From contig NC_088797.1 of the NCBI RefSeq assembly GCF_011386835.1, forward strand, positions 35,587,583 through 35,651,582: 64,000 nt of DNA. The letters are read 5' to 3'. Every line of letters starts with the position of its first letter. Position 1 is the stretch's first letter. Shown here one piece after another: positions 22,914 through 34,239 of this stretch. Below the pieces are notes generated by a model. That model did not search any database. It was not told where the DNA came from and saw nothing but the letters and a program-made list of their open reading frames with translations. This DNA comes from Chrysemys picta bellii. Its lineage: Eukaryota; Chordata; Testudines; Emydidae. The translations under genes and the position numbers were made by a program.

Positions 22914-23081
22914 GCTTGTCTGCATAGCAAATTACTGTGCTACAAGCCAGGGTGTGAATCTACAGTGCAGCAATCTTACTGCATTGTAGCACGGTCCACA
23001 CAGGATGTGACAGCAGGGCAAGCGGTGAACTGTAGAATCACACCCTAGCTTGGAGCACAGTAACTTGACATCTAGGCAAGC
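22914..23081. mobile_element. MITE with about 52-bp terminal inverted repeats
   Basis: A 168-bp element. The left arm starts GCTTGTCTGCATAGCAAATT. The right arm inverted starts GCTTGCCTAGATGTCAAGTT. Both continue through TACTGTGCT, AGGGTGTGA and TCTACAG at matching positions. The arms make up over half of the element. No target duplication could be read, so the superfamily is open. Confidence 0.7.
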
Positions 23082-23707
23082 CTGAAGGCTTTGTCAGTTT
23101 CCTAAGTGAGCAGAATTGCTTCCTTGTCTGAGTCACGAAGTTTCTGCTGACTCTTTATCCTATGAAGAAACATCCATTGTACACTCTACCAAACTATATT
23201 GCAGTATGTTGTATTTGCCAAGATGCAGAACTTGCCATCCAAAGATAACGCGCATTACACTGCAGAAGAGAGATGGTGCAGAGTGAGTCAGAGACTGCAA
23301 CAAAACCCCAGGGCTCCTGTCTTGCAATCCTGTGTCCTACCCGCTGGAAGCACTGCCTCCCCATGGGCACTTTCAAACTGGTTTTAAGCCCCGTTCAGAT
23401 TGTATTTTTTCATATACTGTAAAACTTGACTCAGTTTGTGCCAGAAACTTCCAGGTTTTGGGTTTTGTTTTCCATCTGTGAATTATGTTTCCTTAAAGAA
23501 CCACAGCCCTCTTGAAGTACCTTAGAAATGCACCATAAGCACTAAGCCAATGTTAGACAGTAATTAATGAGGCAAATTACATGTCAGGATGTGCTGGTGA
23601 TAACTGTTTTCCACTGAGGACAGAAGCAGTGAAATTTTCCAGCACAACAACAGAAGCACTATTTCCCCCACCTCCCAGCAAGACAAAAAATGAACTCCAC
23701 CTCACAC

Positions 23708-23800
23708 AAATCATAGAATCATAGAAGATTAGGGTTGGAAGAGACCTCAGGAGGTCATCTAGTCCAACCCCCTGTTCAAAGCAGGATACTCTACTGCAGA
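23708..23800 (-). mobile_element. CR1 LINE 3' end fragment
   Basis: Antisense CR1 terminus: ATAGAATCATAGAA, then GGTTGGAAGAGACCT, GGTCATCTAGTCCAACCCCC. The ATTCTATG tandem motif marks the exact CR1 3' end. Confidence 0.9.
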
Positions 23801-25144
23801 CCTGCAAATATTCACCGATCTGAGAATATCCCACTAGCAACACTTGGAATGACATATGTGCTGCAGTTAGGTAGGCCAACCTGGGGAAGTCTGACCTTTA
23901 ACCCACTCACTCTTTTTTTTGTTTGCATGCCCAAGAGGAAATCACATGCATGGCATAAGCCTGACCCAGAAATATTGCAGGGAGGAGGATATTTTGTGCG
24001 AATAAGGAAGGGCAGGGACTGCAAGATGAATCACCGAAACAATAATTATCCTGAGGAAAAACCTTGGAGGGTGGATTAAATGTGATAACTGCCCTTTCAA
24101 GGTAACAACGTGAACTGTCAACTCTCCTGAACTGTTAGAAACACTTTAGCACAAAAAGAGAAAAAGAAAAAAAATTTGGAAGAGCATAAAAAGTGATCTG
24201 GCCAAAGAGGCACCCTTCAATTCCAAACTGATAGGATTGAAGCTTGTAATTGTTACACACTATGCAACAGTAACTGCTTCCAAAACTATTTTTAGCACAC
24301 CACACATATAGTGAAAATAAAGAAAAAGACAGAGTTGCCATAAAGCCAGGAAATAAACTTTTGAAACTATTTAGCTTTTGGCTAAGCAAGGCAATTGAGC
24401 TACGGCATTCCTGAGTGTGCATGATAGTCTCTGATAAGGTGAACTCCAAACCATCATTTTCTCTTCCAACTCCAAGCTGTAAAGTAACAATCAGCACTTT
24501 GAAAGTCCACCACACTTGAATCTTAAGGCCCTATGTTCACTACAGGGCCAGCAGTGGTTTTATAACTAGTTTACTATCTGACCTGGTTAGAACAAATGTG
24601 GCTGAGTCATGTTCACACATCAGCGTTTTTTGCTCCACAACACAATCATGTGTGTGTCTGCATCTACCCTCTGGCTAAGTATGTTTGTATCAGTGCAGGC
24701 TCGGGATATCTGGGCAGTGGCCCCATAATGCTTCAGCAGGAGCTAGAGTGTCCAGGGGACACACACAGAATAGGACCAGCAGCAAGTCTGGCAACGCACC
24801 CAGAGATGTCCTCCTGCCCAGAGCTAGAAGGAAGGAGCAGCAGCCAGACTGGTTACTCAGCTATGTTTGTTTACGGGCTTCTCTCTAAAATACAAAAAAC
24901 AAAAACAAGAGGGCCAGGCCACCAACAAGGCTGATTGGTAAGCATTGTTACCAATCAAGCATTAGCCACATTGTGTGGGCAGACAAGTCATGGGCCTGAC
25001 TCCGCTCCCACTGCAGACAATAGCAAAACTTCCATTGATGGATCAAGCTCCCCGTTTACACCCTCCAGGTCACTGTGGTCTTAGCTACAACAGGGGAATT
25101 TTAGCAAAATATTCCCAGCCTTGCCGCTATTGGTGGGAGCCCTA
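23801..25144. other. intergenic, no gene seen
   Basis: No exon or confident repeat. The short frames on both strands show no known motif. Confidence 0.45.
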
Positions 25145-25590
25145 ATGTTCACAGGTGCCAGCTTCCTCCAGGCCCTGGGGATGCTCAACCCCTGCTCCAC
25201 CCTGCCCCCCCCTTCCCACCCAGTTCCGCCCTCTCCCCCAAGCGCACCCCATCCCCGTTCCTCCCCCTGCCCCTCCCAGCACCTCCTGCACGCCGCGGAA
25301 CACCAGATCGTTGTGGCTAGGGTGACCAGACAGCATGTGTGAAAAATTGGGACGGGGTGGGGGGTAATAGGTGCCTATATAAGACAACCCCGAATATCGG
25401 GACTGTCCCTATAAAATTGGGACATCTGGTCACGCTAATCGCTGTGGGTGGGAGGCATTGGGAGGGAGGGGGAAGAGTTGATCGATGGGGCCGCCAGCAG
25501 ATGGGAGGCCCTGGAGGGGAGTGGGGGAGCTTACTGCCAGTGCATCTTCCAGCCCTGGAGCACCCATGGAGTTGGCACCTATGCTTATAT
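25145..25590. repeat. GC-rich repeat with a nested hAT-like MITE
   Basis: GC-rich, cytosine-rich text begins with CACAGGTGCCAGCTTCC and ends near CATGGAGTTGGCACCT, which looks like a decayed inverted-repeat element. The family A copy 2 element (25318-25437) lies inside it. Confidence 0.4.
25318..25437. mobile_element. hAT-like MITE, family A copy 2
   Basis: A 120-bp element with ends TAGGGTGACCAGACAGCA and, inverted, TAGCGTGACCAGATGTCC. It is in the reverse orientation to copies 1 and 3. The flanks ATCGTTGTGGC and ATCGCTGTGGG match at 9 of 11 positions, but the repeat is offset from the usual 8 bp. Internal words GGGACTGTCC and AAAAATTGGGAC match the family. Confidence 0.78.
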
Positions 25591-26379
25591 AGACAAGACA
25601 CCAGTGCCTTTCAGTGTTTTCACCACTGGGTGAATTAAATCTGCTGATGATATTTTAAACACTGGTTGCTGCCAGAGCCTTCACTACATTAAGGCTCCCA
25701 TCAGTATGGCTAACCTGATGACAGCACTTTTGCTAAAATTGCCTTGTGTAGACTTGGCCTGACCGAGTTACTTACTTGGTTAAAAAAATGTAGTGTAAAA
25801 TATCTTGTATCACTCATTCTCTGTATTGCACCTGATCAGAAAAGATCACTGTCAAATTTGCACTAACACCATTTGTCAAATAAGCCAGAACTAGAAAGAC
25901 GCAAAGCAGTGGCAAACAATTTCTTACGCTGCTTTTTGGTAACATTATTTTGCTTTGATGTGCAGCATCCTCTCCTCTCTACGTGCAGACACAAAGGTAA
26001 AAAAATCACACATTTTGCACCCATGGAATGCAGTATCAGGCTCATAGTGATGTGTTTTAAATAAATGCTTTCCCTGCAGTATTTAGAAACAAGCTCAACA
26101 TCTGCCAGAAACACACAAGTTTAAGATAGTTATGAAAAGTATAAGCAGATATAGACTTCCCAGAATACATATGAATTTGGGAGAGAGGATGGGAAAGTCT
26201 GGACTGGGTGCTTCTCAGGCACTTCTTTCTCACTCTGGTTGTGAGTGCTTAAATTTCATAACCACAGACAGTTCTGAACACAAACCTCCACCAATTTAAC
26301 ACTCTAAAATCTACTGCTGTGTAGTTAACTACGTACATTATTTACAGTGAAATACTCAATCAGAACAGTTGTCCATCCA
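25438..26379. other. intergenic, no gene seen
   Basis: No exon or named repeat beyond the tail of the GC-rich repeat above. Confidence 0.4.
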
Positions 26380-27010
26380 CTCCAGTATCCAGTCTCAGAG
26401 TGATCAATATCAGATGCTTCAGAGAAAGGTGTAAGCCCCCATAATGGGCAATTGCACAGTAGCTGATCATAGGGAATATTTCTTCCTAACCCCAAGTGGT
26501 TAGTGTTGGCTTATGCCCTGAAGCATGAATGTTTATATCCTTTATATATTTTAGCCTAACTGTGGATGCTCTCATTATGCATACGAGTGTCTAGTCCTTT
26601 TCTGAATCCAACTAAATTCTATCAGGCCTAGTGGCAATGAGTTCTACAGGCTAATTATGTGTTGTGTTAAAAAACAACAACCCACACACGCATTTCCTTG
26701 TACCAATTTTATATGGATGCTTTTCAATTTCATTGAGTTTGAGAGTAAAGAAGGACCTTCCATTTGACCGTCTCTAGGCTAGTCATTATTTTATATACCT
26801 CTGTCATGTCTCCCTCCTAAATTAAGCAGTCCTGATCATTTCGGTCTCTCCTCACACAAAGTCTCTCCATGTCAAGAATAATTTTCATTGCCTGTCTTTG
26901 GACTCCGACTTTCCCTAAATCATTTTACGAGGGAGTGATCAGAACTCAATATAGTATTCCATGTGATGAGGGTGTATCATTGACATAATATTCAGACTTA
27001 TTCTATAGTT
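26380..27010 (-). mobile_element. CR1-type LINE 3' region, diverged
   Basis: The antisense order of landmarks fits the long 3' portion of older sauropsid CR1 elements: 'atcagatgcttcagagaaaggtg', 'ttcttcctaacccc', 'gcttatgccctgaagcatga', 'atgagttctacaggctaatta', 'tttatatacctctgtcatgtctccc'. No intact coding remains. Confidence 0.7.
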
Positions 27011-29329
27011 CATTCAATTCAATCCACAGCAACAGTCCAAAAAAGAAAAGAGTGAGTGAGTGTGTGTGTGTATAAAAACAAACAAACATACATTATATTT
27101 CCTTTTTTGGTTGCATATTGAGTAGATATTTTCCAAGCTGCCCACAATGACATCTTGGTCTTTTTCCTCTGAGTGGTTATCATTTTATTTATGACCTAGG
27201 GGGAAAGGCTTTAATATTTTTCAACTAAAACCCCAAAACATTTTTAAAGGTGTAAAACACCCCTGCTTCCCAACTTTGACTCAGCTGTGACTAGTGCTGT
27301 CACTAGAAGAAAATGTAACATCTGTTGGAACAGATCAGTTTCCTTTACTATGAGATTTTTGTTTTTAGGGCTTTCCTATGTGTACTATAGAAGCTAGAGC
27401 TAAAAAGTGATGAACTAGAAGCTAGTATTCATTTTTCCTCATGTCTAAATTATGAGAGTAAGTAATCAGCAGTAAGAGTGAGAAAACCCACAGCCTGTTT
27501 ATCAATGCCAGGAAAACAATAGTGCACTTTGCCTCTGAAAAGTCACTACACTGAAACAGGAAGCGTGCTGCCAGTTTAATATTAGCCTGATGACTGATGG
27601 GAGGAGTGGTACGATTACAAATGTTGTTTGGGAAACGTTTTTTTGACTTTTCTCCCCCCACATCCTCACTATGTTTAAAGAAATATTCACATTTATAAGG
27701 ACACAAATAGTGGCATGGAGTCTAATTCTGTAGTGAATATATTTAGGATGCTAGTCACCCAAAGACTGTGCCTAATACGTATGTGTGAGCTGCCTCCATG
27801 GGCCTTGGTCTGTGAAGTACAATGATATTAGAAGATAAAGTGCTTTATTATAGCACTGAAGTAACATATGCTTCTGTGCTTCTTCTGCGAAGCAGTTTCT
27901 TTCTAGTGCCACCTGCGGTGGGGTTGGATTACTATTTCTTAAATGGACAGAAGAACATGGCTGGAGGGTAGCAAAAAAATGGCAAGACACACAGGCCAAT
28001 GTAATGGTTTTAAAATAAAAGTTGTTTTAATTCAGTGCTGCTTGCTTAACAGACCTGGAGACTCAGGTCCCATGCTAATCTACAGGCCAGGTACAGCCTG
28101 GACAGTGGTAGTGCAAACTTCCCCACACCGCCCCTTGCCAACCTGCCTCACTTCTGATCAGCAAGGCTGTAGGAGTGGTTTAGGCCCTGTGCCCTTTCAG
28201 TCCTTGTCCACTCTGCTCAGATTGCTGGGCAGCATTCACTTGGTTGCTGGATATTTGTTTGTAATATTTTATTAGGTCCTGTTTTTCTAACAGTCTTCCC
28301 TGGAAATTTGGAGACTTAAAATAGGACACTTCGGTGTCTTCCTGTGCTCAGTAGCAACCCCTCATTCCTCCTTTCCAGCAGGGGGCACTGCTACAGGCTT
28401 TGGAAAGCCATTTGCCCCAGACCCCAGAGAAAGCAGCAGCAGCAGCACTTTCAGGTGGAGGATGGTAGCTTCAGTGCCACCTCACCACCACCTCCAGAAC
28501 CTGGTGGGTGGAACCAGCACAGGTGGTGAGGGGTGTGTGGGGAGGGGACAGGTGTCCCTGCTTGTCTTGCACCTTCACATATACACAATAAGAACTCAAC
28601 AACCAATTTTGAATTGGAGACAGTTGTCACTAAGTGCATTTACATCTTCCTCCCTTCAGGCAAATTGATTTCTGGGATCAAGTGATGGTCCCTGTTATAG
28701 AGCTTTGGGTTCTAGTTCATTAAAGGACACCATTTAATCCATCTCAGGACATGAGGGGTGGAGGCAAAAGGTCACTGTGTGTCCTCTTTATGCCCTCCCC
28801 CGCAATCCTGGGGCCAGTTCAGTCCAAGGTCTAAGCGAGAGTCGTTTCCGAGGCCTTTCTGGCAGCTGGGGATTGGGAGCACATGCGGGCACACTGGATC
28901 CACCTAACCTCAAGGAGGGTCAGGCTGGAGTGGTGCAAATCTAGCTATGCTGGCCCTATGCCAGGGAATCCTTGGGTGGCTAGCCAGCCACGCTGGCCTT
29001 GTACCACCAAACAGAAAGCACCTGCAGCAGGGGCCAGCATCTGGCCCATGTTTCCTGCATTTGGGGGAGTTGGGCGGGGGGAGGGGAAAATCAGCATTTT
29101 AAAAATTGTTCATTAAAAAAAAAAGTTGCAGAAACTCCCCTCCAGTGAATTTAGGAGTAAGGAAGGATTCCAGAGAGGCAGCCAGGGAGACTAACTCTCC
29201 CTACAGCACAGCTCCAGCATGGGTCTCCATGGCCCGGAGGGTGGCAACAGCACCAACCCAGGAAAAGTGTGTGTGTGCCTGGGGGCAGGTGACAGATGTC
29301 TCTGTTTGTCATTCTGACATTTGATTAGG
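27011..29329. other. intergenic, no gene seen
   Basis: Contains a short TG run near 27057-27071. Several short open frames have no recognisable motif. Nothing else is supported. Confidence 0.4.
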
Positions 29330-29560
29330 GAGATTTAGAAAGTTTTATCTAATATGTAACCTAACTCTAAGAGTAATTAAGTATTCGAACAGGTTGCCTA
29401 GAGAGGTTGTGGAATCCGCGCCATTGGAGGCTTTTAAGAACAGGTTAGACAAACATCTGGCAGGGATGGTCTAGGTATGCTTGGTCCAGCCGGATGGCCT
29501 AGATGACCTCTGGAGAGCTCTTCCAGCCCTGTTTTCCTATGATTATGTGTTTCTATGGGC
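29330..29560 (+). mobile_element. CR1 LINE 3' end fragment
   Basis: Sense CR1 tail: 'ggttgcctagagaggttgtggaatc', 'ttaagaacaggttagacaaacatctg', 'ggatggtctaggtatgcttggtcc', 'ttccagccctgttttcctatgatt'. It ends near 29560. Confidence 0.88.
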
Positions 29561-29639
29561 AGCAGAAGGCTGGTCAGAAAATGGAGAAATAAATTTATGA
29601 CATTATTTGAAAGTGATTCTTGTTTTAAAAAATATTGCT

Positions 29640-29803
29640 TTCTTTCTTTGCCTGATTTGGATTTTTTTTTTAAGTGATGGCTGGGGAAAGAATTTTCAAC
29701 AACAACTGGGAAAAGAAAAAGATGGAAAAAAAGAGGAAAAACAAAAAAAGAAGAAAAATATCAAAAGAAAATATTGAAAAAAAAAATCAAATATGGATAC
29801 ATT
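29640..29803. repeat. purine-rich low-complexity tract
   Basis: The + strand is almost all A and G from 29701 to 29792, with AAAGAAAAAGATGG-type words. It directly abuts the 5' LTR at 29804. Confidence 0.6.
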
Positions 29804-30367
29804 TGTCAGAGATGGACAATATCCCGAACAAACCTTGTTGAATTAGGGTTAATTCCATAAGATTTAGGTTAGTACCTTTGGGGTACATCGTGTTAAAAAT
29901 GCAATAATATATATGTTGTTGTGGCATTGCATGTACCTTTTCTAGTAGGGAGCGGGGATGCTAATGTACTTCCTCCATCATCAGCCTTTGAAGCCACCCC
30001 TCCCCCAGTTCCCCAAGGAGATTTGCACATACTTGCACATTGTTTTTAATATGTCTTCTCTGTAATGCTTTTAAACCTTCAGAATAAAGGCTTACTTAGA
30101 AAGAGCTGAGTGGTAACTTATATCTGTAGCAATCACTTCTCAGTCTCTGACAAGAAAGCAAGCAGATCTATATAGGCAGACTGTCTTTGCTGGGAAATAC
30201 CCAGGGAAGGCAGGGAGCTGTGCAGCCTGGACATATTCTAGTCAAAGGGGTGAGATGTGGATCTCCACCCAAGGAAGGCAACAGCTGGGGAACTGGAAGC
30301 CTGAGAACAGGTGTCCTTGCTGGACCACTGAGGGGAAATACAGGTGCAGTTGCCCTGAACTGTGACA
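29804..30367 (+). repeat. 5' LTR (564 bp, internally deleted)
   Basis: TGTCAGAG...CTGTGACA, with AATAAA at 30083-30088. Relative to the 3' LTR it lacks about 250 bp in the middle, between the upstream CACATACTT and the TTTTTAATATGTCTT block. Confidence 0.8.
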
Positions 30368-30724
30368 TATGGCAGCAGTGTTTGTGGGATCTGTAACAAC
30401 GTAAATTGCTTGAGTCCTGTAGAAGTACACAGAGAAAAAAATTTCAATAGTCTTTTCAGAAAAGGAAAAACAAAAAGAGAGATGGGGGAAATGAATGATG
30501 AGCAGCTGAAGAAAATTCAACTGATTGATTTATGTGGACAAAGGGAGGTCAGTCAGAAGACAGAACCAAACCACAGTTAGCTGAGTTACTTTGTTCTAGT
30601 CACCAGCTGAGAAATGATGGTCTGGATTTGCAAAGAACCTCCAGTCTGCTTACAGAGGGGCCACTGATGGGGAGAATCTTGGCGCCAATGTCTGAAGGGA
30701 AGCAGGGAAGAAGCGGACAGAGGT

Positions 30725-31500
30725 AGCAGCTATGTTCCATCAAAACCAAGTACACCGCTGCAACCACCAGGAGTGCCAGCGCCAGCATGAGAGAGAAGTG
30801 AAGGAAACCAGCACCAGTGCAAGGAATGCCAGCACACAAGGAACGCCAATGCCAGCATGAGAGAGAAGAGAAGGAGAAGGAGCGTCAGCATAAGTAGAGA
30901 GAAAAGGACAGGGACCATCAATATCAGATTGAGATGGAGAAATTGCACAAGCAGAACCATAGTCCAGGAGGTGGAACCAGTCCCCAGGTCCCTGTCCTGG
31001 TAGGTGGTGTAGACTCCAAATTTCTCCTTTGCTTTAGGGAGGGGATGACATGGATGTGTTCCTGCATGTTTTTGAAATGGGGTGTGACTTGAACATGGTG
31101 GGGAAAAGGGACATGGTAAGGTATCTGGCTCCACTACAGTCTGAGACAAAGGCCTCGGATGTTTTCATCCTAATGGGAAGGGAGGATTATAAAGATTATG
31201 ATCATTGTAAACATGTTTAAACTGTTCCTTGAAGTGTACAGGCGACTTTTTGGGGGAGTTCAGAAAAAAGGAGATATGACCTAGGTTGAGGTTTCAACTC
31301 AAATTAGGGGTTATGTAAGGAAATGGGGAACTGGTTGGGGGGTTTCTACGATCAAAGAGGTCTATGGGTTAATGGGGATAGAAGAATTCTATAAACTCTT
31401 CCGCTTGGACCTGAAAGCATGGTTAATAAACAAAAATCCTAGAGATGTTTGTTATGATAGCTGGAGACCTGGAAGACCAGCATGAGGATTGTTGTCCTGG
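30725..31500 (+). pseudogene. decayed gag-like region of the LTR element, SCAN-related
   Basis: Charged, coiled-coil-like sequence (Glu/Arg/Gln-rich, about 30780-30950) is followed by a segment (about 31035-31215) with the pattern MDVFLHVFE... YLAPL. That resembles the gag domain from which SCAN domains derive in Gypsy-type elements. Multiple stops and frame changes follow, so no protein is made. Family assignment rests on motif memory only. Confidence 0.55.
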
Positions 31501-32198
31501 GTTTGATAGAAAACCTAATAGGGAAGGAATGGGATTAGAGGACAAGAATCGGGCCCAAGCCGAGAGTCACACCCAGTGACTGGGAAACCACCTCCATGAA
31601 GCCCTGGGAAAGTGGGGAGAAGGGGTGTGCCAGACGTGGCCAGCAGGGTCACTTTGCTGAGTCCCCATGAAGTGCTGGAAAGGCCAGCTGCACCTCCCCT
31701 CACAGAGTTAACTGTGTGACTGAACCTCCAGAGGGAGGGAGTCACAAAGCCATTTGGCTAATGCCATATAATGTTTCCCCCCTTTGCCCCCCGCACTGCG
31801 TACATGTCATACTGCACCCTCCAGGTGCAGATCCAGCCGATGGCCAGTGGGAGTAGAAGGGGGTGGTTAATGGGGAGACAATCACAGGATGGAGAGATAC
31901 TGGGCCTGCTAAGACGACAGTTAAACCCTGTGTAGTGAAACCCCATCAAATGGTCCCAAGGCATGAAATGCGGGTTCAGGTTCCTGGTGTAAAAGCCCTC
32001 ACTCAACCTACAGCACAGCTCTCAATACAGACACAGGAAGGGCTGGGGTGCTGGGGGTAGGGGTGTTGTCAGATATTCTGTATTCTTTGCTTCTGTGAAA
32101 TGATGTTACACATCATTAAAAAGAGAAAGGCTAAATGAGGCTCCCTCAGTTAGCCTCAGACAGGCAGGAAGGAGTGAGAGCAAAAATGCAAATAGACT

Positions 32199-32201
<3 letters not shown>

Positions 32202-32277
<76 letters not shown>

Positions 32278-32290
32278 CAGACAGACAGAC
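32202..32290 (+). repeat. (GT)n microsatellite followed by (ACAG)n
   Basis: 75 bases of uninterrupted GT (32202-32276), then ACAG repeats to 32290, inside the LTR element. A 170-codon frame running through it starts in the repeat and shows no known domain, so I do not call it a gene. Confidence 0.97.
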
Positions 32291-33427
32291 ATTCCCTCAG
32301 GAAGTGTCCAAGAGGATTCAGGTTACATCCCCAGCTAAAGCAGACAACTGCCTGAGGAGAGAAGAGATGAGATCACTGTCTGCTCCAGAGAAGGGACCAG
32401 ACCCACTAACTTCAAAGGGAAACGTGCTGGGCCCTAAAGCCCAGATCAGACAATTAAGCTCTCTGCCAACCCTTCCAGGGAGCCAGAGGGCAGTGGAGCA
32501 TGATGCTGGCAGTATCTCCAGCCAAAATAGGGACACTGAGGCAGCTGTGGTGCACTGTCAAATCTATAACACCCACCTCAGGATGGGAAATGCCCCAGTA
32601 GAGAGTCAGACATCTGCTTGGGAGATGACAAAGGTAACTAAAGCCAGGAAGGAAGGGGGTGCAAATCTCCCACAGTCTGCTTGCCTGATGGGCTGCAAAA
32701 ACAAAGGATCCTGAGCTAGGTGGGAGAGGGAATTCTGCTCATCTTTACTCGGGGTGTGGGGAACAAAAGGCCTCCCCGATGGGGCAGCAATATTTTCCCC
32801 TCTCTCTCCAGAGAAACGGAGGTGAAGTCAGCAGCTGGAGTCCCCAGACCCTGAAACTTAGGGGAGGTGGGGCAGAATCTGGCTGGGGGCGTGAAGACTG
32901 TCCGTGGCTTGACTCTTTTGCTGTTAAAAGCAGTGCATGGTTGAGAGCCACTATACAGGGAGGAAGACCTGGCAGATTTCTCCCTTTGGTCCAAAGAATA
33001 GCTGCTTGTAATATTCTCAGGGGCTGGGGAACCTTAATCCAGACCTGAGGCAATGGACTCCTTGGTGAACCATGGGATACCACACACACTCTCTAAAACC
33101 ACATGGGAGGTGGAAGTGGGAGAATCAGGTTTTAAGTTTAAACCCAGATGTTCTGGGGTAACAAGAGTAAGAATGGGCATGTGAAAGCTCAGTCCCATAG
33201 ATTCCAAAGAGAGAATTTACGTAGGATCATTGTCAAATAACTCCATACAGATTTCCAAAGGAAATATGCTGGCAGGAGATTTGGTATCTGAACAGGAGAT
33301 ATATGAAATTGTGAAACGTAATGGCAAAATGTCCATGCAGGGAATAAACCTGTCCAGGGAATAAGTCAATGTGTTCCCCATGGGTGCCAGTCAGCATCCT
33401 AGTTGCACCCACTTCTGTGGGGGGAAA

Positions 33428-34239
33428 TGTGACAGATTGACACTATTTTGTAATATCCTAAACAAACCTTATGGAATTAACAAACTTTAATGAGTTAGGG
33501 TGAATGCCTTTGGGGTACCTTGTATTAAAAGTGCAGTTGTGTATGTGTTGTTGTGGCATTGCATATACCTTCTCTACTAGGGCGTGGGGGGGCGGATGCT
33601 AATGTACTTCCTCCATCATCTTCCTTTGAAGTCACTCCTCTGGGGAGATTTGCATATGCTAGTTCAAACTAGATCCTCCAAAGTCCAGACAAAGAAAAGA
33701 CTTGGCTTTAATGCCTGGGCTTTAATGTGACTCAGGGCCTTCTTCCTGATCCTGCAAAGGGACAGAACCCTGATCCACAGAAGGCTCCAATCCTTACAGA
33801 AGGATTGGGAGGAGTTGGCCTACTGAGGCCTCATAAGACTATGTGCTTGTTCTGAGTTGGAGCTCTGATGAACTTGTGACCTCAAAGAAACTACTAGGGT
33901 TGTGGTGATGCCCAATAAGATTGCATGTAGGTTCTTTCATTGTTTTTAATGTCTTTTCTGTAATGCTTTTAAACCTTCAGAATAAAGTAGGCTTACTTAG
34001 AAAGAGCTGAGTGATAATGTATAGCTGTAGCAACCACTCTGTTATCAGTTGCTGACAAGAAAGCAAGCAGTTCTATTTAGGCAGACTGGCTTTGCTGGGA
34101 ATGACACACTGAAGCTGTGCAGCCTGTCAGAAGATGTGAGATGTGGGTCTCCACCCAAGAAAGGCAACAGCTGGGGAGCCGGAAGGGTGAGAGTGGGTGT
34201 CTGGATCACTGAGGGGAAATACAGCCCTGAACTGTGACA
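33428..34239 (+). repeat. 3' LTR (812 bp)
   Basis: TGTGACAG...CTGTGACA with AATAAA at 33981-33986. It is preceded by the polypurine tract and is longer than the 5' LTR. Confidence 0.8.

Larger units (their letters stand above)
29804..34239 (+). mobile_element. LTR retrotransposon, both LTRs present, internal region reduced
   Basis: Two direct repeats, 29804-30367 and 33428-34239, share long co-linear stretches: TTGTTGTGGCATTGCAT, GATGCTAATGTACTTCCTCC, a CCTTCAGAATAAAG poly(A) block, AAAGAGCTGAGTG, and the terminal CCTGAACTGTGACA. Both start TGT and end ACA. A short purine tract (GGGGGGAAA, about 33419-33427) sits immediately before the 3' LTR as a polypurine tract. TGGCAGCAGTG two bases after the 5' LTR is a possible primer-binding site. 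Only about 3.06 kb lies between the LTRs. I see a decayed gag-like region and no protease, reverse transcriptase or integrase, so it could not move by itself. It is best called Ty3/Gypsy-like; an ERV is less likely. Confidence 0.82.

Noticed and set aside
24135..24515. 126-codon - strand frame
   Set aside because: No known motif; the hydrophobic run is typical of AT-rich chance frames.
30730..31149. 139-codon - strand frame
   Set aside because: It is antisense to the decayed gag-like region and reflects its composition.
32202..32714. 170-codon open frame on + strand
   Set aside because: It starts inside a GT microsatellite and has no known domain; it is part of the internal region of a defective LTR element.
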